Assembly: GCA_025356175.1 (NCBI GenBank)
Contig: JANXUP010000199.1
Coordinates: forward strand, 1 to 36,688
Reading direction: 5' to 3'
Length of the DNA stretch: 36,688 bases
Source: Sphingomonadaceae bacterium
GTDB taxonomy: Bacteria > Pseudomonadota > Alphaproteobacteria > Sphingomonadales > Sphingomonadaceae
Shown: piece after piece, positions 1 through 10,728 of the stretch
Numbering within the stretch: position 1 is the first letter of the stretch
How the letters are laid out: each line of letters starts with the position of its first letter
Program-made: the position numbers and the translations under genes
The notes under the pieces: generated by a model
Told to the model about the DNA's origin: nothing
Database searches by the model: none
Seen by the model: the letters and a program-made list of their open reading frames with translations, nothing else

Positions 1-165
1 TCGCTTGGCAATCCGCCGGCCTTCGCGCATTGCGGAACTGCCCGTGAGGCGCTTGAGCACCTCAGGGCACTTGGGGTGGAAGGCGGCGACGCGATCCTCG
101 TCAAGGGATCGAACTCGGTCGGGCTGGGGACACTCGTCGCCGCGCTCGCGCAAGACAAGGACTAG
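1..165 (+). CDS. murF: UDP-N-acetylmuramoyl-tripeptide--D-alanyl-D-alanine ligase, 3' end (partial)
   Basis: Frame +1 open from base 1, ...GGDAILVKGSNSVGLGTLVAALAQDKD*, matches the MurF C-terminus; directly upstream of mraY as in dcw clusters. Not in the ORF track because its start lies outside the window. Confidence 0.85.
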   Translation, partial: SLGNPPAFAHCGTAREALEHLRALGVEGGDAILVKGSNSVGLGTLVAALAQDKD

Positions 166-174
166 CATCAGGCA

Positions 175-1245
175 ATGCTCTACCTGATCGCGCACTATTT
201 TCATTTCGAAGGGCTGGCGAACCTTATCCGGTACCAGACCTTCCGGGCTGGCGCGGCATTGATGACCGCGCTGGTGCTGGGGCTGGTGATCGGCCCGCGG
301 TTCATCAACATGCTCCGCCTGCGCCAGGGCAAGGGCCAGCCAATCCGTGAGGATGGCCCGCAATCACACTTCGCCAAGCGCGGCACGCCGACGATGGGCG
401 GACTGATGATTCTGGTCTCGGTGCTAGTCTCGATGCTGGTGTGGATGGACCTTTCCGATCCGTTCGTCTGGGCCTGTTTGGCGGTGACCGGCGGGTTCGG
501 GCTGATCGGGTTCCTCGACGATTACGACAAGGTCAAGAAGCGCAGCACCGCGGGGATTTCCGGGCGCGTGCGGCTGCTTGCCGAATTTGCCGTGGCGGGC
601 GTGGCCAGCTGGATCATCGTCAGCCACACCGGGACCAACCTCTATATTCCGGTGCTGAGTGATCACTACATTCCGCTGGGTTTGCTCTACTATCCATTCG
701 CCGCGCTGGTCATGGTCGGCGCGGGCAACGCGGTGAACCTGACCGACGGGCTCGATGGCCTCGCCACCATGCCCGTGGTAATTGCGGCGGGCGCCTTTGC
801 GATCATCGCCTACCTTACCGGCCGCGTCGATTTCGCGCATTATCTGGGCATCCAGCATGTCCCCCGCGCGGGCGAGCTGGCGATCCTGTGCGCCGCGATC
901 ATGGGCGCGTGTTTGGCGTTCCTGTGGTTCAACGCGCCGCCAGCGGCGGTGTTCATGGGCGATACCGGCAGCCTGGCGCTGGGCGGCGCGCTTGGCGCAA
1001 TCGCGGTTGCCTCGCACCACGAGATCGTGCTGGCGATCGTCGGCGGACTGTTCGTGATGGAAGCACTGTCGGTCATCATCCAGGTTGCGGTCTACAAGCG
1101 CACCGGCAAGCGGGTGTTCAAGATGGCGCCGATCCATCACCATTTCGAACAACTCGGCTGGCAGGAAGCGACCGTGGTGATCCGGTTCTGGATCGTCTCG
1201 ATCGTGCTGGCGCTGATCGGCCTGTCCACGCTGAAGCTAAGATGA
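175..1245 (+). CDS. mraY: phospho-N-acetylmuramoyl-pentapeptide-transferase
   Basis: 356 aa multi-pass protein with [33 protein letters not shown] and APIHHHFE motifs. Confidence 0.98.
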   Translation: MLYLIAHYFHFEGLANLIRYQTFRAGAALMTALVLGLVIGPRFINMLRLRQGKGQPIREDGPQSHFAKRGTPTMGGLMILVSVLVSMLVWMDLSDPFVWACLAVTGGFGLIGFLDDYDKVKKRSTAGISGRVRLLAEFAVAGVASWIIVSHTGTNLYIPVLSDHYIPLGLLYYPFAALVMVGAGNAVNLTDGLDGLATMPVVIAAGAFAIIAYLTGRVDFAHYLGIQHVPRAGELAILCAAIMGACLAFLWFNAPPAAVFMGDTGSLALGGALGAIAVASHHEIVLAIVGGLFVMEALSVIIQVAVYKRTGKRVFKMAPIHHHFEQLGWQEATVVIRFWIVSIVLALIGLSTLKLR

Positions 1246-2579
1246 TCACCACCCCCGCTTTTGCCGGCAAGAAGTTTGCGGTGCTGGGCCTGGCGCGGTC
1301 GGGGATGGCTGCGGTCAACAGCTTGCTCGCGGGCGGGGCGACGGTCACTGCGTGGGACAGCCGCGAGGAGCCGCGTCGCGCGCTCGAAGGACGCTGTGAC
1401 CTCGCCGATCCAGTGAACATCGAACTGACCGGCTTTGACGGTGTCGTGGTTTCGCCCGGAGTGCCGCTTAACCAGCATCCGATCGCCGGCCATGCGGCCA
1501 GCTTCGGGGTGCCGGTGATTGGCGACATCGAACTGTTCGCGATTGCCCGGCCCAGCCTGCCCGCGCACCGCGTGGTCGGGATCACCGGAACCAACGGCAA
1601 GTCGACCACCACCGCGCTGCTTCACCACATCATCCAGAGCGCTGCGCTGCCGACGCGCATGGGCGGCAACATCGGCCTGCCGATCCTCAGTCAAAATCCG
1701 CTCGATGCAGGCGGGGTCTATGTGCTCGAACTGTCGAGCTACCAGATCGACCTCACGCACAGCCTGCAATGCGACGTGGCGACTTTGCTCAATCTTACCC
1801 CCGACCATCTTGATCGCTACGACGGGTTCGCTGGTTACGCGGCATCGAAGGCGCGGCTGTTCGCGATGCAGCGCAGCGACCAGTTCGCGGTGTTCGGCAC
1901 CTCCGATGCCAAGACCCAGGCCATTGCCGCACGCGAAAGCCAGCTGCGCGATCCGGGCAAGGTGCGCAGTGTTGATGGGGCCGATCTGGCCGCGCTGCAG
2001 GCCGACTGGCCTTCGCTTCAAGGCCCGCACAATCTCCAGAATGCCGCAGTCGCGGTCGCAATCGCCGAGGCGCTGGGCCTCAGCCGCGCACAGTGGGGCC
2101 CGGCGCTCGCCAGTTTCCGCGGACTGCCGCACCGGATGGAGCGCGTCGCCGATGTGAACGGGGTGATGTTCATCAACGATAGCAAGGCGACCAACCCGGC
2201 CTCGGCCGCACCCGCGCTCGCCGCGTTTCCGCCCAATCCGCGCCGCCGCATCCACTGGATCGTCGGCGGGCTGCCCAAGGACGACAACTTGGGCGAATGC
2301 ATGCCCTTCGTGAAGAACGTGGCCGCCGCCTATACCATTGGCGAAGCCGGACCGCTGTTCGCCAATCTGCTCGATGATATTGTTCCGGTGACCCGCAGTG
2401 AAATGATGTGCGAGGCAATCCGCCAGGCGATGGCCGTGGCGGTGCCCGGCGACGTTGTGCTGCTGTCACCCGCCTGCGCCAGTTTCGACCAGTTCCGCGA
2501 CTATGAAGCGCGCGGCGATGCGTTCCGCCAGATCGTCGAAGCGCTGTCTACCCCCGAACCAGCTGGAGCGAAGCGCTGA
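1242..2579 (+). CDS. murD: UDP-N-acetylmuramoylalanine--D-glutamate ligase
   Basis: ATG at 1242 overlaps the mraY stop; [15 protein letters not shown]-loop and Mur ligase domains; the longer ORF start at 888 is spurious. Confidence 0.97.
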   Translation: MITTPAFAGKKFAVLGLARSGMAAVNSLLAGGATVTAWDSREEPRRALEGRCDLADPVNIELTGFDGVVVSPGVPLNQHPIAGHAASFGVPVIGDIELFAIARPSLPAHRVVGITGTNGKSTTTALLHHIIQSAALPTRMGGNIGLPILSQNPLDAGGVYVLELSSYQIDLTHSLQCDVATLLNLTPDHLDRYDGFAGYAASKARLFAMQRSDQFAVFGTSDAKTQAIAARESQLRDPGKVRSVDGADLAALQADWPSLQGPHNLQNAAVAVAIAEALGLSRAQWGPALASFRGLPHRMERVADVNGVMFINDSKATNPASAAPALAAFPPNPRRRIHWIVGGLPKDDNLGECMPFVKNVAAAYTIGEAGPLFANLLDDIVPVTRSEMMCEAIRQAMAVAVPGDVVLLSPACASFDQFRDYEARGDAFRQIVEALSTPEPAGAKR

Positions 2580-3814
2580 TGGCGTCCAATCCGCCTTTCA
2601 TCCCGCGCGGCGGCAAGCTTGGCGCGGCGCTGCCGGCGCAGAACCGCAAGGCCCGTCGCCGCAGCGATCTGGCGATCTGGTGGCGCGAGATTGATCGCAC
2701 GCTGCTGCTCATCATCCTGACCCTGATGGCGATCGGCACGGCGGCGGTTGCGGCCTCCAGCCCGGCAAGCGCGCGGCGTTTGTCGACCGCCAAGGTCAAG
2801 CTCGATGAACTGCACTTTTTTTACATTCACTTGCGCTGGCAGTTCGTCGGCCTGATCGCAATGTTCAGCGCCAGCATGTTGCCGCGCGAAACCGCGCGCC
2901 GCGCCGGGATCTTGCTCGGCTTTGCCATGCTGATCGGGCTGATGCTGGTGCCGGTCATGGGCTTCAGCGTCAACGGGGCGCGGCGCTGGCTCAACCTTGG
3001 CATGTCGCTGCAGCCGTCTGAATTCCTCAAGCCGGCCTTCGCGATCATTCTTGCCTGGATCCTGTCGTGGCGGGTGCGCGATCCCGGCCTGCCGGCGATC
3101 GAGCTCAGCACCGCGCTGATGGGGCTGATCGCCGTGCTGCTGATGGCGCAGCCGGATTTCGGCTCGACCATGCTGTTTGGCGGAGTGTGGTTCGTGATGG
3201 TACTGATGTCGGGCATCTCGGTAAAACGGGTTGGCCTGGCTGTAGGCGTCGTCGTCACCGGGGTGGTGCTTGCCTATATGTTCTATGACAACGCCCGCAA
3301 CCGCATCGACAGCTTCCTTGGCGGCGGCACCGCCTATGACCAGGTCGATCTGGCGCAGCGGACTTTGCTAGGCGGCGGCTGGACCGGCACCGGGCTGTGG
3401 CTCGGCACCCGCAAGCTCGGCCTGCCCGAGGCGCATACCGATTATATCTTCTCGGTGATCGGCGAGGAATTCGGGCTGATCGCCTGCGCGGTGATCGTGC
3501 TGCTGTATCTGGCGCTGGTAGCCCGCGTGCTGCTGCGCCTGCTGGACGAAGAAGACCTGTTCACCACCCTTGCCGCCGCCGGGCTGACCGCGCAGCTGGG
3601 CGGGCAGGCGTTCATCAATATCCTCGTCAACCTCCAGCTGTTCCCGTCGAAGGGCATGACCCTGCCGCTGATTTCCTATGGCGGGTCGTCGACCATCGCG
3701 ATCTGCCTGGGGGTGGGCTTCCTGCTTGCCATCACGCGGCGCAATCCGTTTATCAAGCGTGAGCGGTTTTCGCTGCGCCAGCTCGGCGTCAAACCGAAGG
3801 AACAACGCCGATGA
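2579..3814 (+). CDS. ftsW: peptidoglycan glycosyltransferase FtsW (SEDS family)
   Basis: 411 aa polytopic protein with GARRWLNLG, QPSEFLKPAF and LPLISYGGSS motifs; TGATG overlap with murD. Confidence 0.97.
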   Translation: MASNPPFIPRGGKLGAALPAQNRKARRRSDLAIWWREIDRTLLLIILTLMAIGTAAVAASSPASARRLSTAKVKLDELHFFYIHLRWQFVGLIAMFSASMLPRETARRAGILLGFAMLIGLMLVPVMGFSVNGARRWLNLGMSLQPSEFLKPAFAIILAWILSWRVRDPGLPAIELSTALMGLIAVLLMAQPDFGSTMLFGGVWFVMVLMSGISVKRVGLAVGVVVTGVVLAYMFYDNARNRIDSFLGGGTAYDQVDLAQRTLLGGGWTGTGLWLGTRKLGLPEAHTDYIFSVIGEEFGLIACAVIVLLYLALVARVLLRLLDEEDLFTTLAAAGLTAQLGGQAFINILVNLQLFPSKGMTLPLISYGGSSTIAICLGVGFLLAITRRNPFIKRERFSLRQLGVKPKEQRR

Positions 3815-4977
3815 GCAGCGTTTCGCGTCATTATGTCCTCGCCGCAGGCGGCACCGGCGGTCACTTGATTCCGGCCTTTGCCCTCGCCACCGAGCTGGAG
3901 GCGCGCGGGCATCACGTGGCGCTGATCACCGACGATCGCGGCAGCCGCCTGCCGGGCAAACCTGCGACGCTGGTCAGCCACGTCCTGCCTGCGGGGCGCT
4001 TCGGCAAGAACCCGCTCAAGTGGCCGCAGGCGCTCGACGCGGTGCTCGAAGGCAAGCGCATGGCGCTGCGATTGTTCGAAAGCTTTCAGCCCAGCGCGGT
4101 GATCGGATTCGGCGGCTACCCGGCGCTACCCGCGCTGTGGGCCGCGACCAGCGCCAAAGTACCGAGCGTGATTCACGAGCAGAACGCGGTGCTCGGCCGG
4201 GTGAACCGGTTGCTGGCAAAGCGCGTCGATGCGATTGCCACCTCATATCGCGATGTCGATCGGCTGTCGCCCAAGCTGGCGCACAAGGTGCACCTAGTCG
4301 GCAATCCGGTCCGCGCCGAGGTACTGGCGCTGCGTGACCTGCCGTTCCCTGCTTTCACCGAGGAAGGCCTGCTGCGCGTGCTGGTCACCGGCGGCAGCCA
4401 GGGCGCGAGTGTGCTGTCTGCGGTGGTTCCCGATGGGCTTGCCATGCTGCCGCCTGCCTTGCGCGGGCGGCTCCAGGTGACCCAGCAGTGCCGCGCCGAA
4501 GATATCGAGGCCGTGCGCGCGCGCTATGCCGGGCATGAGATCCCCGCCGAACTTGGCACCTATTTCGAAGACATGGCGAGCCGGCTGGCGGATTCGCACC
4601 TGTTCATCGGCCGCGCCGGGGCTTCGACCATTGCCGAACTGACCGCCGTGGGCCGCCCGGCGATCCTGGTGCCGCTGCCGATCGCCACCGACGATCACCA
4701 GGCCGCCAACACCCGCGAAGTAACCGCACTCGGCGGCGCGCGGATGATCCGGCAGGATCGCTTCACGCCCGTAGAACTGGCCAAGCAGATTCAGGCCATC
4801 GCGATGAACCCCGAAACGCTCGCCACCGCGGCGCACGCGGCGTGGAACTGCGGCTATCCCAATGCAGCCAAGGACCTGGCCGACCTGGTCGAAGGCTTCG
4901 GCGGGGTGCCGATGATGGACGTGATCCAAATCGCGCGCGAAATGTCCGCCAGCGGGCAGGAGCAGGTCGCGACATGA
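3811..4977 (+). CDS. murG: undecaprenyldiphospho-muramoylpentapeptide beta-N-acetylglucosaminyltransferase
   Basis: [32 protein letters not shown] and GGSQGA motifs; ATGA overlap with ftsW. Confidence 0.98.
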   Translation: MSSVSRHYVLAAGGTGGHLIPAFALATELEARGHHVALITDDRGSRLPGKPATLVSHVLPAGRFGKNPLKWPQALDAVLEGKRMALRLFESFQPSAVIGFGGYPALPALWAATSAKVPSVIHEQNAVLGRVNRLLAKRVDAIATSYRDVDRLSPKLAHKVHLVGNPVRAEVLALRDLPFPAFTEEGLLRVLVTGGSQGASVLSAVVPDGLAMLPPALRGRLQVTQQCRAEDIEAVRARYAGHEIPAELGTYFEDMASRLADSHLFIGRAGASTIAELTAVGRPAILVPLPIATDDHQAANTREVTALGGARMIRQDRFTPVELAKQIQAIAMNPETLATAAHAAWNCGYPNAAKDLADLVEGFGGVPMMDVIQIAREMSASGQEQVAT

Positions 4978-6398
4978 AAGGCGTCGGCACCGAAATCGGC
5001 ACGATCCATTTCGTCGGTATCGGCGGTATCGGCATGTCGGGCATCGCCGAGGTGATGCATAATCTGGGCTATAAGGTGCAAGGCAGCGACATCGCCGAAG
5101 GCTACGTCGTCGAAGGCCTGCGCAAGCTCGGAATCAAGGTCTCGATCGGCCACGCCGCTGAAAACCTGGGCGATGCGGCGGTGGTGGTTACCTCGACTGC
5201 GGTCAAGCGCTCAAACCCCGAAGTCGCCGCCGCACTAGAACATCGCGTGCCAGTGGTGCGCCGCGCCGAGATGCTCGCCGAACTGATGCGGCTGAAGCGC
5301 ACCGTCGCGGTCGCGGGTACTCATGGCAAGACCACCACCACCTCGATGGTCGCCGCGTTGCTCGACGCGGGCGGAGTCGATCCGACCGTGATCAACGGCG
5401 GGATCATCAACTCTTACGGTTCCAACGCGCGGCTTGGCGCGAGCGACTGGATGGTGGTCGAAGCGGACGAAAGCGACGGCTCGTTCCTGCGGCTCGACGG
5501 GACCATCGCGGTGGTCACCAACATCGATCCCGAACACCTCGATCACTACGGCAGCTTCGATGCGGTCAAAGAAGCCTTCGTCGAATTCATCGAGAACGTC
5601 CCGTTCTACGGCTGCGCGGTGCTGTGCATCGATCACCCCGAGGTTCAGGCGGTAATCCCTCGGGTGCGCGATCGGCGGGTGGTGACTTATGGCTTTTCCG
5701 CGCAGGCCGACGTGCGCGGTGAGAATGTCACGCCCTATCCCGGCGGCAACACGTTCGACGTGATGATCCGCCAGCGCGACGGCAGCCAGCGCCGGATTGC
5801 CGGGATCGACTTGCCGATGCCCGGCCGCCACAACGTCCAGAACGCGCTCGCCGCAGTGGCGGTTGCGGCCGAGATGGGCTGCGCCGACGATGTGATCCAG
5901 ACCGGGTTCGCCAAGTTCCACGGGGTCAAGCGGCGCTTCACCAAGGTTGGCGAAGTGGCCATTGGTTCTGGGGTGGCCACAATTATTGACGATTACGGCC
6001 ACCACCCGGTCGAAATCCGCGCGGTGCTCGCCGCCGCGCGCGAAGGGGTTCAAACCGGCCGCGTGATCGCCGTGGTCCAGCCGCACCGGTTTACCCGGCT
6101 GCGCGATCACCTCGACGACTTCGAAAGCGCGTTCAACGACGCCGACATGGTGTTCGCTGCGCCAGTTTATGCCGCCGGTGAACAGCCGATCGACGGGATT
6201 AGTTCGGACGCGATGGTCAAGGGCATGAAGGCGCGCGGGCACCGCTCGGCGCAGGTCGTGTCCGGGCCGGAGGAACTGGCCGAGGCGCTCGCCGCAGTGG
6301 TTGAGCCGGGCGATATGGTGGTGTGCCTTGGCGCGGGCGATATTACCAAGTGGGCTGCGGGCCTTGCCGATGCAGTCGCAGTGCGGCGGGCGGCATGA
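4974..6398 (+). CDS. murC: UDP-N-acetylmuramate--L-alanine ligase
   Basis: [42 protein letters not shown] motifs; ATG at 4974 overlaps the murG stop. Confidence 0.98.
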   Translation: MKGVGTEIGTIHFVGIGGIGMSGIAEVMHNLGYKVQGSDIAEGYVVEGLRKLGIKVSIGHAAENLGDAAVVVTSTAVKRSNPEVAAALEHRVPVVRRAEMLAELMRLKRTVAVAGTHGKTTTTSMVAALLDAGGVDPTVINGGIINSYGSNARLGASDWMVVEADESDGSFLRLDGTIAVVTNIDPEHLDHYGSFDAVKEAFVEFIENVPFYGCAVLCIDHPEVQAVIPRVRDRRVVTYGFSAQADVRGENVTPYPGGNTFDVMIRQRDGSQRRIAGIDLPMPGRHNVQNALAAVAVAAEMGCADDVIQTGFAKFHGVKRRFTKVGEVAIGSGVATIIDDYGHHPVEIRAVLAAAREGVQTGRVIAVVQPHRFTRLRDHLDDFESAFNDADMVFAAPVYAAGEQPIDGISSDAMVKGMKARGHRSAQVVSGPEELAEALAAVVEPGDMVVCLGAGDITKWAAGLADAVAVRRAA

Positions 6399-7387
6399 GC
6401 GGCGCTGGCCTTGGCGCGTGTGCTTCGACAGGCTCAGCACGAGCGGATGTTGGAAGCGGTCATGCCCCCATGCCCGCTCAGGCTGAGCCTGTCGAAGCCC
6501 GCGCGCTGCCGGTTCCGCATGGCAGGCTCACCCCCAATGCACCGCTCGCTCCGCTGGTCTGGTTCAAGTCCGGCGGCACCGCCGAGTGGCTGTTCGAGCC
6601 CAAGGATGTCGCTGATTTGCAGTCCTTCCTGCGCGATCTCGATCCGGCGGTGCCGGTAATGGCGCTTGGCCTTGGCAGCAACCTGATCGTGCGCGATGGC
6701 GGGGTGCCGGGCGTGGTGGTGCGGCTCGGCAAGGCCTTTGCCAAGGTTTCGCTCGGTGCCGATCTCACGCTCGATTGCGGCGCGGGAGCCTCTGGCATTC
6801 TGGTCTCCTCGACCGCGCGCGACAATGGCGTGGCTGGCCTGGAATTCCTCCGCTCGATCCCCGGTACTGTCGGCGGCTTCGTGCGGATGAACGGCGGGGC
6901 TTACGGCGGCGAGGTCAAGGATATCCTCGTCGATTGCGACGTGGTGCTGCGCTGCGGAACATTGCAAACCCTCAGCAACACCTTGCTCAACTACACCTAT
7001 CGCCACTCAAGCCTGCCACAGGGGGCCATCGTTGTCGCCGCCCGGTTCAAGGGTCGCGCTGGTAAGTCCGAGGATATTCAGGCCGAAATGGACCGCATCT
7101 CGGCGAGCCGCGAAGCCAGCCAGCCTTTGCGCTCGAAGACCGGCGGGAGCACCTTCAAGAACCCCGCTGGCCACAAGGCGTGGCAACTAGTCGATGAGGC
7201 CGGATGCCGCGGCCTAACAATGGGGGGCGCGCAAGTCAGCGAGAAGCACTGCAACTTCCTGCTCAACCTCGGCGAAGCAACCAGCTCCGATATCGAAGCC
7301 CTCGGCGAGGAAGTTCGGCGGCGGGTCAAAGACACGTCGGGCGTCGAGCTCGAATGGGAAATTCAAAGAGTGGGTAAGCCGAAGTGA
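6395..7387 (+). CDS. murB: UDP-N-acetylenolpyruvoylglucosamine reductase; N-terminus interrupted by a REP-like inverted repeat
   Basis: [20 protein letters not shown]-like [29 protein letters not shown] motifs; ATG at 6395 overlaps the murC stop; an in-frame alternative ATG exists at 6470. Confidence 0.93.
   Translation: MSGAGLGACASTGSARADVGSGHAPMPAQAEPVEARALPVPHGRLTPNAPLAPLVWFKSGGTAEWLFEPKDVADLQSFLRDLDPAVPVMALGLGSNLIVRDGGVPGVVVRLGKAFAKVSLGADLTLDCGAGASGILVSSTARDNGVAGLEFLRSIPGTVGGFVRMNGGAYGGEVKDILVDCDVVLRCGTLQTLSNTLLNYTYRHSSLPQGAIVVAARFKGRAGKSEDIQAEMDRISASREASQPLRSKTGGSTFKNPAGHKAWQLVDEAGCRGLTMGGAQVSEKHCNFLLNLGEATSSDIEALGEEVRRRVKDTSGVELEWEIQRVGKPK
6422..6498. repeat. REP-like inverted repeat pair inside the 5' end of murB
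   Basis: Arm 1 gcttcgacaggctcagcacgagcgg (6422-6446); arm 2 ccgctcaggctgagcctgtcgaagc (6474-6498) is its reverse complement with 2 mismatches; 27 bp spacer. Confidence 0.9.
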
Positions 7388-8328
7388 CTCTCCCCAAACT
7401 TCACATCGCGGTCCTGATGGGCGGCTGGTCGAACGAGCGTTCGGTTAGCCTGATGAGTGGCGAGGGTGTGGCCTTGGCGCTGGAAGAACGCGGCCACCGG
7501 GTGACCCGGATCGACATGGGCCGCGATGTTGCGCAGCGGCTCGCCGAGACCGCGCCTGATGTGGTGTTCAACGCGCTCCACGGGACTCCCGGCGAAGACG
7601 GCACGGTGCAAGGCATGATGGACCTGATGGGGCTGACCTACACGCACTCTGGCATGGTCACTTCGGTGATCGCGATCGATAAGGAACTGACCAAGCAGGC
7701 GCTGGTGCCGCACGGCATTCCGATGCCGGGCGGGCGGATCGTCCCGGTCGCGGAAATCTACGAACGCGACCCGCTTGAGCGGCCTTATGTGCTGAAGCCG
7801 GTCAACGAAGGCTCTTCGGTCGGGGTGGCGATCGTCACCAACGAAGGCAATTACGGCAACCCGATCAGCCCCTTGGCCAAAGGCCCCTGGCAGGAATTCG
7901 ACCGGCTGCTGGCCGAGCCGTTCATTCGCGGACGCGAGCTGACCACTGCGGTGCTGGGCGACCGCGCGCTGCTGGTGACCGAGCTCAAGCCAAAGTCCGG
8001 TTTCTACGATTTCGACGCCAAGTACACCGAAGGCATGACCGAACATGTCTGCCCGGCCGAGATCCCCGACGAGATCACCCGGGCCTGCCTCGACATCGCC
8101 CTGCGCGCGCACCGTATCCTCGGCTGCAGCGGATGCAGCCGGACCGACTTCCGCTGGGACGACGAGCGCGGGATCGAAGGGCTGTTCGTGCTTGAAACCA
8201 ACACCCAGCCGGGGATGACGGCTTTGAGCCTGGTGCCCGAACAGGCGCGGCACCTGGGGATCGAATACGGCGAACTGGTCGAAATCATCGTTGCCGATGC
8301 GCTGGCTCAAAAGGACGTGACGAAATGA
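7384..8328 (+). CDS. ddl: D-alanine--D-alanine ligase
   Basis: GGWSNERSVSLMSG, NALHGTPGEDGTVQGMMD, LKPVNEGSSVGV, ETNTQPGMT motifs; GTG start overlapping the murB stop. Confidence 0.97.
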   Translation: MTLPKLHIAVLMGGWSNERSVSLMSGEGVALALEERGHRVTRIDMGRDVAQRLAETAPDVVFNALHGTPGEDGTVQGMMDLMGLTYTHSGMVTSVIAIDKELTKQALVPHGIPMPGGRIVPVAEIYERDPLERPYVLKPVNEGSSVGVAIVTNEGNYGNPISPLAKGPWQEFDRLLAEPFIRGRELTTAVLGDRALLVTELKPKSGFYDFDAKYTEGMTEHVCPAEIPDEITRACLDIALRAHRILGCSGCSRTDFRWDDERGIEGLFVLETNTQPGMTALSLVPEQARHLGIEYGELVEIIVADALAQKDVTK

Positions 8329-9299
8329 GCGGCACCAAGATCAAACGCGGCGGCAAGAGCGTGCGGCGCTCCGCCTCGGCGCAGGGCAAGGCGCGGCAAG
8401 TCCGCGCGGCCAAGGCGCGCACCGGTTCGGCAATCGACACGGTGATGGCGATCCAGCCGTTCAACGAACGCCAGCTGCACCGGATCTTCCTCGCGATGAT
8501 CCTGGGAGGTGCGGTGGTACTGGCGTGGATGGCAGCAAGCTTTGCCGGAGTGTCGGCGATGGCGCAGGATCAGGTGGCACACCTCGCCCATCAGGCCGGG
8601 TTCGAGCTGCACAACGTCAACGTGCGCGGGACCAAGCACCTCAACGAACTCAAGGTCTACCAGATCGCGCTGGCTGATCGCGACCGGGCGATGCCGTTCA
8701 TCGATGTGGAAGCAGTGCGCGGGCGCTTGATGGGTCTCTCGTGGGTCGAAGATGCGCGGGTTTCGCGCCAGCTGCCCGATACGCTGGTGATCGACATCGT
8801 CGAGCGCAAGCCGGTCGCGGTGCTGTCAAAGCCGGACAAGTTCGTGCTGATCGATGCCACCGGGCGCGAGCTTGAGGTGGTTTCGGAAGACCGCACCAAA
8901 GGCAAGCTGGTAATGTCCGGGCCGGGTGCAGGGCAGCAAGTGGCCGCGCTCTCTGGCCTGCTTGATGCCGCGCCCGCGCTGCGCCCGCAGCTCAAGAGTG
9001 CCGAATGGATCGGCAACCGCCGCTGGAACCTGACTTTCAAGACCGGGCAATTGCTCGCGCTGCCCGAAGGCAAGGATGAAAGCGCCAAGGCACTGGTCAC
9101 TTTCGCCCAGCTCGACGGGCGCAACCGCCTGCTCGGCGGCAAGGCGGTGGCCTTCGACATGCGCGCGGGCGACCGCATCTATATCCGCATGCCCGAACGC
9201 ACCGATGCAGTGGAATCGGCGCATATCGCGCCGACTGTCACTGCCAGCGCCGCACCGACCCCGATGTCGCCCAAGCAGCCCAAGAAGGAGCAGAACTGA
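8325..9299 (+). CDS. ftsQ: cell division protein FtsQ (POTRA domain)
   Basis: Basic cytoplasmic N-terminus, single TM, POTRA-like GFELHNVNVRGTKHLNELKVYQ, LPDTLVIDIVERKPVAV; position between ddl and ftsA. Confidence 0.95.
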   Translation: MSGTKIKRGGKSVRRSASAQGKARQVRAAKARTGSAIDTVMAIQPFNERQLHRIFLAMILGGAVVLAWMAASFAGVSAMAQDQVAHLAHQAGFELHNVNVRGTKHLNELKVYQIALADRDRAMPFIDVEAVRGRLMGLSWVEDARVSRQLPDTLVIDIVERKPVAVLSKPDKFVLIDATGRELEVVSEDRTKGKLVMSGPGAGQQVAALSGLLDAAPALRPQLKSAEWIGNRRWNLTFKTGQLLALPEGKDESAKALVTFAQLDGRNRLLGGKAVAFDMRAGDRIYIRMPERTDAVESAHIAPTVTASAAPTPMSPKQPKKEQN

Positions 9300-10579
9300 T
9301 GCCGCCGCCCCGCATCAGCCGCGTATTCGGCGCGGTCAACATTGGTTCTTTCCGGATTTCGGCGATGGTCGCCGGACTAAGCGAGACCGGCGAAATGCTG
9401 GTGCTTGGCTCTGGCCACCGCGCCGCGCAGGGGATCAAGCGCGGCTATGTGACCGACATGGCCGCCGCGACCTTTGCGGTGCGCGATGCGGTCGAACGCG
9501 CCGAGAAAATGGCCAACACTTCGGTTTCGAGCGTGTGGATCGGCACTTCCGGCGCGGGCCTTGCCAGCTCGGTCGCACAGGTTGAGGTCGACATCGGCGG
9601 ACGCCGGATCGAGGCTGACGATATCGATCACCTGCTGATCTCGGCGCGCGACGTGATCCAGCCCGACGGGCGGATGGTGCTCCACGCCCAGCCGGCGCAC
9701 TACACGCTCGACGGGGCGGATGGCGTCGCTGATCCCAAGGGGCTTCACGCCGAGCGGCTCGGGGTCGATATCCACGTGATGCTCGCCGATGGCGCGCCGA
9801 TCCGCAACATTACCGAAGCTGTGCAAAACGCGCACCTCGATGTCGAAGGCGTGGTCGGCTCGCCGATCGCCGCTGGCTATGCCTGTCTGTCCTCCGAAGA
9901 ACGCGAACTGGGCGTAGCCCTGGTCGAATTCGGCGGCGAGGTGACCAATGTTTCGGTTTATGCCGCGGGCATGTTGCTGGGCCTTGTGACGATCCCGCTT
10001 GGTTCGGGCGACATTACCGATGCGGTCGCCTCGGCCTTCGGTATCCGCCGGTTCCAGGCCGAACGACTGAAGTGCGTCCACGGCTCGGCCATCGCCAGCC
10101 CGTCCGACCACCGCGAGATGATCCCGGTCAACGCACCCGGCGAGGAAACCGGCGGCCCGGCCGCGCGCCATGCCGATGACAAGAACCGCGTGCCCCGCGC
10201 CGAACTGGTCTCAGCGATCACCACGCAGCTGGCCGCCTGGACCGAAGAGGTGGGCAGGGCGCTCAAAAGGCTGGGGTTCAGCGGGCAGCGCGGGCAATTG
10301 GTGGTCCTGACCGGAGGCGGAGCGGAACTTGCCGGGCTGCCCGATTACGTCCAGGCGGCGCTCGGCAAGCCGGTCCGCATCGGCCGTCCGCAGCACCTCA
10401 AAGGCTTGGCCGAGGCGCATGCGACACCCGGTTTCACCACGCTGGCCGGGCTCGTGCTCTATGCCGCAGCCGATCCGGTCGACATCCGGGCGGTCGGCCA
10501 CAACTATCAACCGATCGTGCGCTACAAGGGCCTGCGTCTGGCCGGACGGCTCTATCAGGCCATGCGCGAGTATTTTTGA
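9299..10579 (+). CDS. ftsA: cell division protein FtsA
   Basis: Actin-like fold: GHRAAQGIKRGYVTDMAAA, VLTGGGAELAGLPDYV, C-terminal LYQAMREYF amphipathic tail; ATG overlaps the ftsQ stop. Confidence 0.97.
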   Translation: MPPPRISRVFGAVNIGSFRISAMVAGLSETGEMLVLGSGHRAAQGIKRGYVTDMAAATFAVRDAVERAEKMANTSVSSVWIGTSGAGLASSVAQVEVDIGGRRIEADDIDHLLISARDVIQPDGRMVLHAQPAHYTLDGADGVADPKGLHAERLGVDIHVMLADGAPIRNITEAVQNAHLDVEGVVGSPIAAGYACLSSEERELGVALVEFGGEVTNVSVYAAGMLLGLVTIPLGSGDITDAVASAFGIRRFQAERLKCVHGSAIASPSDHREMIPVNAPGEETGGPAARHADDKNRVPRAELVSAITTQLAAWTEEVGRALKRLGFSGQRGQLVVLTGGGAELAGLPDYVQAALGKPVRIGRPQHLKGLAEAHATPGFTTLAGLVLYAAADPVDIRAVGHNYQPIVRYKGLRLAGRLYQAMREYF

Positions 10580-10728
10580 GACGAAGGAAAGCGCTTGAAT
10601 GAAAGTCGAAACGGGCCCGGTGACTGTGGACAACGACGCATATTGCTTTGATTCGCTGATTCTAACGGTACAAGAACCGTGTTTACTGTATGTATTGCAT
10701 CCGCCCGCAAAGGCTAGGAGACGTCTGA
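10580..10728 (+). promoter_or_regulatory. ftsA-ftsZ intergenic regulatory region: DnaA-box-like TGTGGACAA (10625-10633), two GATTC (GANTC) sites (10650-10654, 10658-10662), inverted repeat ACGGT-N6-ACCGT (10665-10680)
   Basis: Direct sequence reading; 149 bp gap in an otherwise overlapping gene train; AGGAG ribosome-binding site just upstream of ftsZ. Confidence 0.55.
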
